A DNA stretch of 64,000 bases. It comes from Spirosoma arboris (GTDB taxonomy: Bacteria; Bacteroidota; Bacteroidia; Cytophagales; Spirosomataceae). Where the stretch lies: contig NZ_WPIN01000001.1 of the NCBI RefSeq assembly GCF_009754945.1, forward strand, positions 806,001-870,000, given 5' to 3'. Below are positions 18,295 through 26,367 of the stretch, piece after piece. Position 1 is the stretch's first letter. Each line of letters begins with the position of its first letter. Under the pieces are notes generated by a model. It had not been told where the DNA came from. It saw only the letters and a list, made by a program, of their open reading frames with translations, and searched no databases. A program made the position numbers and the translations under genes.

Positions 18295-18354
18295 AGGGTG
18301 TAGTTGTGAAGCGAAGCAAAAGTCCATATACTGTCTGGATCGTCAATACGGCTT

Positions 18355-18366
18355 ACCCGTTTGGGA
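18355..18366. promoter_or_regulatory. Operator-like box upstream of kinase C
   Basis: ACCCGTTTGGGA matches the boxes at 10476, 10497, 20363 and 20384 and lies 61 bp upstream of the kinase C start. A weak second half-site (GATCGTTGTTAC) begins exactly 21 bp further at 18376, sharing only CGTT. No perfect -7 box was found between the box and the gene; the closest, at 18317-18324, differs at one position. It suggests shared control of the kinases and the hydrolase operons. Confidence 0.45.
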
Positions 18367-18383
18367 CCATATGTTGATCGTTG

Positions 18384-20303
18384 TTACGCCCACATACGCA
18401 AGCCAACTAATCCCCAAATTGCCATATAACCAATGACGATCAAGGCGGAACACACTGCCGCCCATAGAAAAATCCGGTCGGCTCGATGAGGAATCTGACG
18501 TTGGTAGCGGACCAGGGAAATGAACGCCCAAATCGCAAAGACGGCAGCCAATAGCGTGGTCAGGAAGATTGTGATAGAAGCGGCTCCTACCAAACCGAGT
18601 GTGAAAGGATCGGTTGAAATTCCTGTGATAATCGTGGTTAAAAACAGCAGGAGCGAGAGTGAATACCCCCATAAAGACATCCGTACCGGCATGCCGCTGA
18701 TGGGTTGTCTCTTTCGTTTTTGCAAGCCGTACTGAATCAGCCAGACAAGCCCAGCCACGCTGCTGACAACGGCCAGTAGCATAACGATACCACCCAGTAT
18801 CAGAGGGAACCAGGCTCCAATGAACGAGGTGGTCGTCATGGTTTGGAAGTCATTATTCGTCAGTACGGTCTGCCCTTCATCATTTCGGACGAGTGCCCAG
18901 GTAGGTGTGTATCCCTTTTTCTCCAGGCGGATAAATTGATTGGCGGCTACTGGCTGGAGAGGCACGGCTTCACCATCAAGCACATTTGTCATCATCAGTT
19001 TACCATCCCGTTCAAAAACCCGATAGATACTCGCTAACCATTCGAACCAGTAACTGAGCCCTATTCGTACGTTACTGGCTCGGTAGTAACCCAGCAACGA
19101 CTCTTTTTCGGCACTCGTTAATGTGTAAACAGGTGGCAGCCGTTTCGGGGTGTTTTTCAGGATCACATCCAGTACGGCATCGTCGATTTTGCCAAACCCG
19201 GCTCCATCAGAATTGACCAGAACAACCAGGCCTAGATTCAGTTCGGCATTGTAGAGATAATGCGCCAGTCCCCCGTTGACACCCCCATCGTGGCCGTGAA
19301 AAACATAGCCTTTGTATGAGGTTGTGTAGTTATGCAGACCATACCCTTCTTTCAAGCCTGCTTTAGCCGCCAGAGAAGCGGTTGGAGTTTCCATGCGGTC
19401 AACAGAAGATGCGTCCAGCAGTCGGGCTCCTTTATACGTTCCCCGATTCAGTAGCATTTGTACAAACGGCATTAGCTCCAGAGCGGGGGCATTCAGGCTT
19501 CCGGCAGGCCGCTCGACAATATCCCAATACCGTTCTTCTTTGGGTGTTTTGCCCCCCGAATAGTTGGTAACTAACTGCGTCAAAGCGGCTCCGTCTCGGC
19601 GGAAGGTGATGGTTTTCTGGCCAAGTGGTTCGAAAATACGCTGCCGTACCAACGACTCGAATTCCTGCCCTGTTTTTTTCTCAATGATACGAGCCACCAC
19701 CGCTGGCCCCGAATTGCAATAGGCCATAAAGGTGCCCGGCCGCCAGCGCGAATGGCGCGATGCCGCAGCGGTATCCAGTCCTTTTTGCAGGCTTAGGGCC
19801 GGAACATTAACGGCATAATCTTTCAGCGCCAGATCGTCGAAGCCGGTGGTATGTTCAAGCAGATGGACAATCCGAACTGGATCAGTAGCTTCCCAGGGAT
19901 TGGTGAACTGGATGTCGGGGGCGGCTTTCTTAAGCTCTTCGGACAAGGCCAGTTGTTTTTTTTCGAGCAGCATCAGCGCCGAAACTGCTACAAAACTTTT
20001 GGTGATCGACCCCAGTCGAAACATGGATTGGTCGGTTACGGGCGCTTTGGTTTTCAGATTCATAACGCCCGCATTGAGCTTATAGAGCAGGCTGTCTTTG
20101 GTGAAAACAAGCACCTGTACACCCGGCGTTTTTTCCTGCTTCATGATCTGGTGTATGCGCCGGGTCAGCGTATCAAACTGGATAGCCGGATGAGGTGATT
20201 GAGCCAGTGCTGTTGGTTGACTACCCAGCATAAGTAATAAGCTGGTGAGCACTGGAACCACAAACAGAAAATGACGGTGGACTAAAGGAAAGGTACGTTT
20301 CAT
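18384..20303 (-). CDS. Serine hydrolase with C-terminal four-helix membrane domain
   Basis: The 639-residue product has a signal peptide or anchor (about 11-35, ending near ALAQ). Catalytic motifs are S99-I-T-K102, a Y-C-N triad in FMAYCNSGPAVV and an HGHDGG segment. After a beta-rich linker (about 400-480), four membrane helices are seen, with segments such as WFPLILGGIVMLLAVVSSV, YSLSLLLFLTTIITGIS and AAVCSALIVIGYMAIWGLVG. The hydrolase domain is thus probably tethered to the inner membrane facing the periplasm. It is a distant paralogue of the three hydrolases at 935-10395. Its promoter has the same two-box layout as the hydrolase gene at 10395. The substrate is unknown. Confidence 0.88.
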   Translation of the reverse strand: MKRTFPLVHRHFLFVVPVLTSLLLMLGSQPTALAQSPHPAIQFDTLTRRIHQIMKQEKTPGVQVLVFTKDSLLYKLNAGVMNLKTKAPVTDQSMFRLGSITKSFVAVSALMLLEKKQLALSEELKKAAPDIQFTNPWEATDPVRIVHLLEHTTGFDDLALKDYAVNVPALSLQKGLDTAAASRHSRWRPGTFMAYCNSGPAVVARIIEKKTGQEFESLVRQRIFEPLGQKTITFRRDGAALTQLVTNYSGGKTPKEERYWDIVERPAGSLNAPALELMPFVQMLLNRGTYKGARLLDASSVDRMETPTASLAAKAGLKEGYGLHNYTTSYKGYVFHGHDGGVNGGLAHYLYNAELNLGLVVLVNSDGAGFGKIDDAVLDVILKNTPKRLPPVYTLTSAEKESLLGYYRASNVRIGLSYWFEWLASIYRVFERDGKLMMTNVLDGEAVPLQPVAANQFIRLEKKGYTPTWALVRNDEGQTVLTNNDFQTMTTTSFIGAWFPLILGGIVMLLAVVSSVAGLVWLIQYGLQKRKRQPISGMPVRMSLWGYSLSLLLFLTTIITGISTDPFTLGLVGAASITIFLTTLLAAVFAIWAFISLVRYQRQIPHRADRIFLWAAVCSALIVIGYMAIWGLVGLRMWA

Positions 20304-20330
20304 GCCAGAAGAAGGAAGGTTTGACTAAGC

Positions 20331-20395
20331 CAAAGATAAGCTACCAGGGAAAGCCATACCTAGTTCGTTTGGGACAAAGCCTAGCTCATTTAGGA
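20331..20395 (-). promoter_or_regulatory. Promoter with two tandem operator boxes
   Basis: On the minus strand TATCTTTG (20331-20338) is a perfect TAnnTTTG -7 box, 27 bp before the serine hydrolase start at 20303. Upstream are GTTCGTTTGGGA (20363-20374) and GCTCATTTAGGA (20384-20395), starts 21 bp apart. The first box begins 25 bp from the -7 box (24 bp at 10445-10508), so a bound activator would contact the -33 region. The rest of the 277-bp gap up to the methyltransferase gene at 20581 shows no clear plus-strand -7 box. Confidence 0.6.
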
Positions 20396-20580
20396 CAATT
20401 TGTGCTGACCTAAGGAATAGATCATACAGGTAACTAACTCCTTTGCCATTTGTAGCCTAAAGGCAACCGTTTTTAAAGTGATTTCAACCCTATATAGAGT
20501 GCTTCCGTAGCGGTCGAAAGGCACCTGTAAGTTTATAGCATCAAGCCAATAAAGACCGAAACGAGTTAGCCTTTACCCTT

Positions 20581-21420
20581 ATGAATTCGACTGTGGAAAC
20601 GGATATCGCTAATCAATACGTACTGGGACGTACATCTGCCGAATATCAGCGGTTGCGTGCTCAGGCCAGTGTATGGGAAGCCTCAACCCGACGTGCCCTA
20701 CAAGCTGTTGGGGTCAGGCCGGGGATGAACTGCCTGGATGCCGGCTGTGGGCCCGGCGAAGTAATGCGGGTATTGGGAAATATGGTAGGTACGGAAGGGC
20801 ATGTGACCGGTGTCGATGTTGATCCGGTTATTGGTCAGGAAGCGCTGGGTATTCTGACAGCTACCGTCGGTCCTCAATTTAGTTTTAGCGCCCAGGACCT
20901 GGAAACCTTACCCGATTTGCCGAACGCTCCCTACGATCTGGTGTATGCCCGATTGACGATGATCCATCTGAAAAACCCAGTGGCAGTCCTTGAGCACTTA
21001 TGGACGCTGGTTAAACCCGGCGGTACACTGCTGATTCAGGATTATGATTTGAGTTATGCGCAGCTTTATCCAGCCAGCGAGTTATTTGAAGAATTTGAGA
21101 ACGTCTTATTTCGCACCTTCGACGCCACCGGGAAGGACGCTCGTATTGGGAGCCGAATGCCCCGATTGTTTGTCGAAGCGGGACTTGGTGAACCCACGGG
21201 GACAGATGTGTATGGGGTTATTCAACCACTGAAACAGATGTATCCTATGCTGGTGTCTGTCTACAAAAGTTTACTGCCCGTGGCCCTGAATCTGGGACTA
21301 ACAACACCGGAGAAGAGTCGTCGCTTTATAGAGGGTTTGCCCGAACTGGCTACCAGTGCTACGTATTACACGGCTAACTGGCCGTTAATGATTGCTACCT
21401 GGAAACAAAAATCAGCCTAG
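20581..21420 (+). CDS. Class I SAM-dependent methyltransferase
   Basis: The 279-residue soluble protein has the Rossmann-like SAM fold. Motif I is CLDAGCGPGEVMRVLG near residues 50-65, an acidic ribose contact lies in GVDVDP, and the motif around YDLVYARLTMIHLKNP precedes the post-motif LVKPGGTLLIQDYD. The N-terminus (YVLGRTSAEYQRLRAQASVWE) resembles small-molecule or antibiotic-biosynthesis type methyltransferases. It lies 12 bp before a second methyltransferase gene, and the two are probably co-transcribed. The methyl acceptor is unknown. Confidence 0.87.
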   Translation: MNSTVETDIANQYVLGRTSAEYQRLRAQASVWEASTRRALQAVGVRPGMNCLDAGCGPGEVMRVLGNMVGTEGHVTGVDVDPVIGQEALGILTATVGPQFSFSAQDLETLPDLPNAPYDLVYARLTMIHLKNPVAVLEHLWTLVKPGGTLLIQDYDLSYAQLYPASELFEEFENVLFRTFDATGKDARIGSRMPRLFVEAGLGEPTGTDVYGVIQPLKQMYPMLVSVYKSLLPVALNLGLTTPEKSRRFIEGLPELATSATYYTANWPLMIATWKQKSA

Positions 21421-21432
21421 CGCTATCAACTT

Positions 21433-22233
21433 ATGAAATCGAAAGTTGAGCTTTACTCAGGAACCTATAAGAACTATGCAGATGAGGTGTATGCGAACAT
21501 TCGCGTACAAACCTATGGCGAAGATATTGGGCAAAATAGCTGGATTACAGCCGAAGAGTACAGGCATTTTTTTGCTGTTCTTGGCTTGGCTCCCAATGAA
21601 AACGTACTTGAATTAGCTACTGGTTCAGGTGGGCCGGCCGTATTCATGGTGAAAGAAACGGGCGTTAATCTGGTAGGTATCGATAGTAACGAAAATGGCG
21701 TTGCCAATGCAACCCGACTTGCCACAGAAAATGCGCTGAACGATAAACTGAACTTTAGGCTGGGCGATGCTAGTGAACCACTTCCGTTCGAGGATGAATG
21801 CTTTGATGTGGTCATGACAATTGATTCGATCAACCATTTTAAAAACAGGGGCAAGGTTCTCGCCGAAATTAAACGCGTTTTAAAGCCCGGCGGTCGATTA
21901 TTGTATACAGACCCAGTCGTCGTTACCGGCATTGTTACCAATGAAGAACTGGCGATTCGAAGCTCAATTGGTTATTTTCTATTTGTGCCCGTTGGGGAAA
22001 ATGAGAAATTATTGAGCGAAGCCGGTTTTACACACATTCAATGTGAGGATGTAACGGAGAATATTGCCACAACCTCAAAAAACTGGTTTGACGCCAGGGA
22101 AAACTGGAAGGACGAATTGCTGAAAATCGAAACAGAAGATACGTTTCATGGATTACAGGCTTTTGCCAGGGTGGTCCATCTGCTAACGTCAGAAAAAAGA
22201 TTATCCAGATTCATGTTTACCGCCATTAAGTAA
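21433..22233 (+). CDS. Class I SAM-dependent methyltransferase
   Basis: The 266-residue protein carries SAM motif I (VLELATGSGGPAVFM, about 57-71), an acidic position in GIDSNENGV, and the downstream FDVVMTIDSINHFKNR and LKPGGRLLYTDPVV. It resembles the sarcosine/dimethylglycine or ubiquinone-type methyltransferase group, but the substrate cannot be assigned. It is only distantly similar to the gene 12 bp upstream, so this is a functional pair and not a recent duplication. Confidence 0.86.
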   Translation: MKSKVELYSGTYKNYADEVYANIRVQTYGEDIGQNSWITAEEYRHFFAVLGLAPNENVLELATGSGGPAVFMVKETGVNLVGIDSNENGVANATRLATENALNDKLNFRLGDASEPLPFEDECFDVVMTIDSINHFKNRGKVLAEIKRVLKPGGRLLYTDPVVVTGIVTNEELAIRSSIGYFLFVPVGENEKLLSEAGFTHIQCEDVTENIATTSKNWFDARENWKDELLKIETEDTFHGLQAFARVVHLLTSEKRLSRFMFTAIK

Positions 22234-22289
22234 ATCCAGAACCAGTAGCTCATCGCACAAAAATCAACCGGGAACCACCGAAAAATACA

Positions 22290-22724
22290 ATGAAACTAAT
22301 TCCGTCAATAATAGCTTTTACGCTCTTTCTGAGCTCTCTATACGGTCACGCTCAAAGTACGATCCTCATTAGCAACGATGGGCGGATTGTGGGCGTAGCC
22401 CAGGAGGGCAATCAATACGTTGACCATTATACAGCCGCATATGGGCCTGATAAACAGGGTAAAATAGCCAAAATCGGGAGTATGACCATTGACTATTATA
22501 CGGCTGCTTACGGACCAGATAAGCAGGGCCGAATCGCTCAGATTGGCGATACCGTGATTGATTATTACACCGCTGCCTATGGGCCTGACAAACAGGGGAA
22601 AGTGGCTAAAATCGGCGATACGGTAATTGACTATTATACAGCTGCTTATGGGCCCTATAAACAAGGGAAAGTCAGTGAAGTAAGAGCCGGTAAAGTAAGC
22701 GTGCAGATTGCCGTAAGTTTGTAG
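22290..22724 (+). CDS. Small secreted protein with four 23-residue repeats
   Basis: The 144-residue protein has a signal peptide (about 1-21, ending GHA). After a half-repeat (ISNDGRIVGVAQEG) come four tandem 23-residue units built on YYTAAYGPDKQGKIAKIG plus a short loop, and a divergent end. Each unit would form a beta hairpin, so the chain may close into a small beta-propeller or beta-flower-like fold; this is only a resemblance. No catalytic residues are apparent. The stop codon lies inside the 41-bp arm of an inverted repeat. The gene follows the methyltransferase pair by 56 bp, but a link is not shown. Function unknown. Confidence 0.8.
   Translation: MKLIPSIIAFTLFLSSLYGHAQSTILISNDGRIVGVAQEGNQYVDHYTAAYGPDKQGKIAKIGSMTIDYYTAAYGPDKQGRIAQIGDTVIDYYTAAYGPDKQGKVAKIGDTVIDYYTAAYGPYKQGKVSEVRAGKVSVQIAVSL
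22422..22697 (+). repeat. Four tandem 69-bp coding repeats
   Basis: Units begin at 22422, 22491, 22560 and 22629 with an exact 69-bp period and code for 23-residue repeats. Third positions differ among copies while the amino acids are largely kept, so the repeats are old and under protein-level selection. The fourth unit diverges at its end. Confidence 0.85.
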
Positions 22725-22797
22725 TGTTTTATAGATGGCCATACGCCATATCTCCAAGATATGGCGTATGGCCATCTATAAAACACTACAAACTTAC
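22713..22797. terminator. 41-bp perfect inverted repeat shared by convergent genes
   Basis: Arms 22713-22753 and 22757-22797 are perfectly complementary around a 3-base loop (CCA). The plus gene's TAG (22722-22724) and the minus gene's TAA (22794-22796) both lie inside the arms. It has no T-tract, so it would act as a bidirectional strong hairpin, blocking read-through and protecting both 3' ends. Confidence 0.8.
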
Positions 22798-24812
22798 CAG
22801 ACAGTTATCCGTTGATTTTCGGGCTTATACAGTTTATCGCCCGGTTGCACATTAAAGGCTTTATAAAAAGGGGTGAAGTTCATCAGCGGTCCGTTTACGC
22901 GCCACTTAGCTGGTGAATGCGGATTGGTATTTACGTACATGCGCATAAACTCATCCTTTGTTTTTACACGCCATATTCTGGCTACCGAGATGAAGAAACG
23001 TTGATCGGGGGTAAAGCCGTCCAGTTTCGTCGTGTCTTTTCCCTGATCCGTCAATTTGAAGGCGTCATACGCAATGGCAACCCCGGCAATGTCGGCGGTA
23101 TTTTCGCCCACGGTTAAGGCGCCTTTTACATGCATCGAATCAAGCACGGTAAACGAATTGTATTGATCAATTACCTGCTGGGTCTTCGCTTTGAATTTAT
23201 CATAGTCCGATTTTTTCCACCAGTTGGTCACGTTGCCGACTTTATCATATTGGGCGCCCTGATCGTCGAACGAGTGCGTGATTTCGTGGCCAATTACCAT
23301 ACCGATGCCGCCATAGTTAAGCGCATCATCGGCATACAAATTGAAATAAGGAGATTGTAAGATTCCAGCCGGGAAAACAATTTCGTTCATCGGAGGATTG
23401 TTGTATGCCGTAACCGTCGGCGGAGTCGTAAACCATTCCGTTCTGTCGACAGGTTGTCCCACTTTAGCCAGACTGTAGAGGTAATCATTTTTATTCGCCG
23501 ACAATCGGTTTTCAAAATAAGCGTCTCTTTTCACGTCCACCTTTGAATAATCCCTCCATTTGTCCGGGTAACCGATTTTCTCCGTGAAGGCGTACAGTTT
23601 TTCTTTAGCCTTGGCCTTGGTGGAATCGCTCATCCAATCCAGCTTGTTGATGCGGGCTTCAAATGCTTTTTCCAGGTTGTCTACCAAGGCCGCCATACGT
23701 TTCTTGGCATCCTCCGGGAAGTATTTTTTTACATACAACTGGGCCAGTGCATGACCCAGCGAGCGATCAACGGCTTGTGTCATTTCTTCGGCGCGTGTTT
23801 TCTTGACCGCCTGACCGGTCAGAATTTTTGTATACTCGAACGACGCATCAACAAAAGGCTGGCTCAGGAAATTTGAATAATTGGTCAGCGCACTGGCTTT
23901 TAAATAGACTTTCCAGTCATTGAGGGAAACCGATTTTAACAGCGTATTCAGCTTGTCATAATAAGTAGGCTGCCCTACGTTGACTGAATCTGCCTTGATG
24001 CCCAGATCATTTACTAACGTTGTCCAGCTTAGGGTAGGCTGTTTTTTTGACAAAGCCGCAACCGCCAGTTTATTGTAGTTCGCCTTCACATCCCTGAGTT
24101 CGATATTCGTTCGGTGAGCGGTAGCCAGTTGTTTTTCAATGGCATAGGTCACTGTTGCGTTTTTCTGCGCGGTAGAAGCATCGGTCCCTGTCAATTCAAA
24201 CAAGCGGGTGAGGTATTTTTTGTACGCGTTTTGAATGGCGAGCGTCGAGGAATCGGTCTTGAAATAATAATCCCGTTCTGGCAGGCCAATTCCGGCCTGA
24301 TAAAACTGCGCAATATTAACCGTACTGTGTTTGTCATCAGGACCTACATTAAACCCAATGATGGAACCATCCCCTGCTTTTTGTTCGTCAGCGACCAATT
24401 TCAACAACGAAGGAATATCGGTTACGGCATCGATGCGTGCGAGCACGGGCTTTATGGGCTCATAGCCGCGTTTGTTAATTGCAGATGTGTCCATGCCTGA
24501 CGCATAAAAATCACCCACTTTCTGTTCGATGCTTCCTGCCGGATGAGTGTCTGCCGAAATGCTGTCCAGAATCCCTTGCAGCCGTATGCGTTGGGGGAAA
24601 TTCATAAAGGAATACGAACCTACGCCTGTCTGACTGGGTGGTATCTGGGCGGTATCGTACCAAATACCGTTGGCGTACATAAAAAAATCATCCCCCGGTT
24701 TTTTGGTCGAGTCTATGCCTGTCAGGACTACGCGTTTTGTATCCGTATCAGAAACGTGTTTACAGGCTCCCGCCACCAACAGCACTAGGGCTAAGTAGAC
24801 TAGTTTTTTCAT
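22794..24812 (-). CDS. M13 family metallopeptidase lipoprotein (neprilysin/PepO-like)
   Basis: I start at the ATG at 24812 because MKKLVYLALVLLVAGACKH is a lipoprotein signal with Cys at 17. The product is 672 residues. The zinc site is VIGHEITHSFDDQG (HExxH) with the downstream glutamate in GENTADIAGV, the usual M13 second motif, and a late R-V-N segment (KWRVNGPLMNF) that contacts substrate. It ends in W, as M13 peptidases do. These enzymes cleave short peptides on the cell-surface or periplasmic side. It is monocistronic by context. The product is full length. Confidence 0.93.
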   Translation of the reverse strand: MKKLVYLALVLLVAGACKHVSDTDTKRVVLTGIDSTKKPGDDFFMYANGIWYDTAQIPPSQTGVGSYSFMNFPQRIRLQGILDSISADTHPAGSIEQKVGDFYASGMDTSAINKRGYEPIKPVLARIDAVTDIPSLLKLVADEQKAGDGSIIGFNVGPDDKHSTVNIAQFYQAGIGLPERDYYFKTDSSTLAIQNAYKKYLTRLFELTGTDASTAQKNATVTYAIEKQLATAHRTNIELRDVKANYNKLAVAALSKKQPTLSWTTLVNDLGIKADSVNVGQPTYYDKLNTLLKSVSLNDWKVYLKASALTNYSNFLSQPFVDASFEYTKILTGQAVKKTRAEEMTQAVDRSLGHALAQLYVKKYFPEDAKKRMAALVDNLEKAFEARINKLDWMSDSTKAKAKEKLYAFTEKIGYPDKWRDYSKVDVKRDAYFENRLSANKNDYLYSLAKVGQPVDRTEWFTTPPTVTAYNNPPMNEIVFPAGILQSPYFNLYADDALNYGGIGMVIGHEITHSFDDQGAQYDKVGNVTNWWKKSDYDKFKAKTQQVIDQYNSFTVLDSMHVKGALTVGENTADIAGVAIAYDAFKLTDQGKDTTKLDGFTPDQRFFISVARIWRVKTKDEFMRMYVNTNPHSPAKWRVNGPLMNFTPFYKAFNVQPGDKLYKPENQRITVW

Positions 24813-24924
24813 GGTTTGTAGTTTATTGGTACTCGCCAATGTACACCTACTAATTCAATTCATGATTAAAAAATTGAATCAATCTGAATTTATCGACAAT
24901 GGTGAGCAGAAAAAAATACTATCG

Positions 24925-26241
24925 TCAGGCATCGGGCTGATTGGTTTTAGAAATGCTGTTGGCTACATGCTGGCGTGCCTGTTTGGCATCGGCCTTTTTT
25001 TGCTGAGCCCAGGGCTGGTCGCTCTCGCTGGGCATGATAATGGGCACCTGTAAACATACACTCTGGGCAGGCAGTACCTGTTGCCAATCGCTGATAAGCT
25101 GTTTATACGCCTGACCTACAGGGCGAATCTGACGATTGAGGTCGAACAGGCCCAGCGGATTCACCGTACCATTATTTTCGCGCAAGGCGCAGTCCCAGTC
25201 TACCTGGTCGGTGAGTGAATACCAGGTAAACCCCACCATCGGCACGCCATCATTGCGCACGCGTAACACGTTAGCCCATTCTTTCCAGAGCCAGTTCACC
25301 GCTTCGTCACCGTTGGGCCCCTGCCAGAGGTTGGTTTCTGTATGCATAACTGGCAGGCGATACCGGTCGTGGTATTGGCGGGTAATAACGTGGTAACCAA
25401 ATACTTCTCCTGACGCACGGGTACTACCATCGGCCGCCACTCGATGTTCGTTCGTCTGATAATAGTCATTGCCCATAATACAATATTGCTTCAGGTTATG
25501 GCTCAGAAAGAAGTGATACTCGTCGCGACTCATGCCATTGTCCAGCAGGTATTCATACATCTCGGAATCGACCCGACGCCCATAATTGAGGTCAAGGGAT
25601 AAAAACCGCTTGGCATTCAGGATTTCAGCGGGTTTTATGGCTGCCGGATTTTCGGCGTGGAAATACTCGCTGGATTCACTTTGAATAAACAGGGCGTCTG
25701 GCCTTACTTCCAGAATGGCGCTCATGGCCAGTACATTCGCTTTTACAATATACTTCAGAGCCGTTACAAAGGTCGCATCGCTGCGGAGCTGCTCGTTCCA
25801 CCAGCCGTAGAGCGCCGAAAACTCAGCGCAGATATACATTTCGTTGACGGGCGTGTAGAGTTGAACCCAGGGAAAGCGTTGGGCAAATGCGCGGGCATAC
25901 TCGGCAAACAGGGCCGGAAAGTCGGGGTTCTGGAAATTACCGATCCAGTCGGGTACACCAAAATGACACAGATCGACGATGGGCACGATGTTACGCTGAC
26001 GCAAGTCGCCAAACGTTTGGTCAGCAAAGGACCAGTCGTATTTACCCTGACCCAGGAAAGTAGTATGAATAGGCGGGCCGTAGCGCAGGAAGCGAATCCC
26101 TAGTTGCTCGACCAGGTCAAAATCTGTTCGCCAGTGCTGGTAGTGGCCGCATTTTTCCAGTTCGTCCTGGCGATAGGTACCGTTCTGGATGGTAGGATTA
26201 CTATTTTCGATGCCGGTGGCAAATAGGAATTGAGTGACCAT
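24925..26241 (-). CDS. GH1-like glycoside hydrolase (beta-glucosidase type), cytoplasmic
   Basis: The 438-residue protein has no signal peptide. It shows a TIM-barrel glycosidase pattern: PIVDLCHFGVPDW, then TPVNEMYICAEF with the acid/base Glu of the N-E motif, and HTETNLWQGPNGDEAV with the nucleophile Glu in TEN. This arrangement fits family GH1 (clan GH-A), though it is shorter and divergent from typical beta-glucosidases. It probably hydrolyses a beta-glycoside or a glycosylated small molecule. It stands alone, with 112 bp to the M13 gene start and 126 bp to the LRR gene stop. Confidence 0.82.
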   Translation of the reverse strand: MVTQFLFATGIENSNPTIQNGTYRQDELEKCGHYQHWRTDFDLVEQLGIRFLRYGPPIHTTFLGQGKYDWSFADQTFGDLRQRNIVPIVDLCHFGVPDWIGNFQNPDFPALFAEYARAFAQRFPWVQLYTPVNEMYICAEFSALYGWWNEQLRSDATFVTALKYIVKANVLAMSAILEVRPDALFIQSESSEYFHAENPAAIKPAEILNAKRFLSLDLNYGRRVDSEMYEYLLDNGMSRDEYHFFLSHNLKQYCIMGNDYYQTNEHRVAADGSTRASGEVFGYHVITRQYHDRYRLPVMHTETNLWQGPNGDEAVNWLWKEWANVLRVRNDGVPMVGFTWYSLTDQVDWDCALRENNGTVNPLGLFDLNRQIRPVGQAYKQLISDWQQVLPAQSVCLQVPIIMPSESDQPWAQQKKADAKQARQHVANSISKTNQPDA

Positions 26242-26367
26242 ACTGTGAGTTAGCTGCTCCTAAAAATAGCGTGTATTCAGGTGAGGTAGTAGCGTAACTC
26301 ATGAAGAATAAGAGTGTTTATCGACGCCGATTAAGAGCCAATTAAGATTGCGGATACTATATTCTCC

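Noticed and set aside
22422..22697. Possible CRISPR-like array from the 69-bp repeats
   Set aside because: The repeats are contiguous, coding and without unique spacers, and no cas gene is nearby.
22338..22775. Antisense open frame of 145 codons opposite the repeat protein
   Set aside because: It mirrors the sense repeats; the sense strand has a signal peptide, Tyr/Gly/Asp-rich repeats and synonymous variation.
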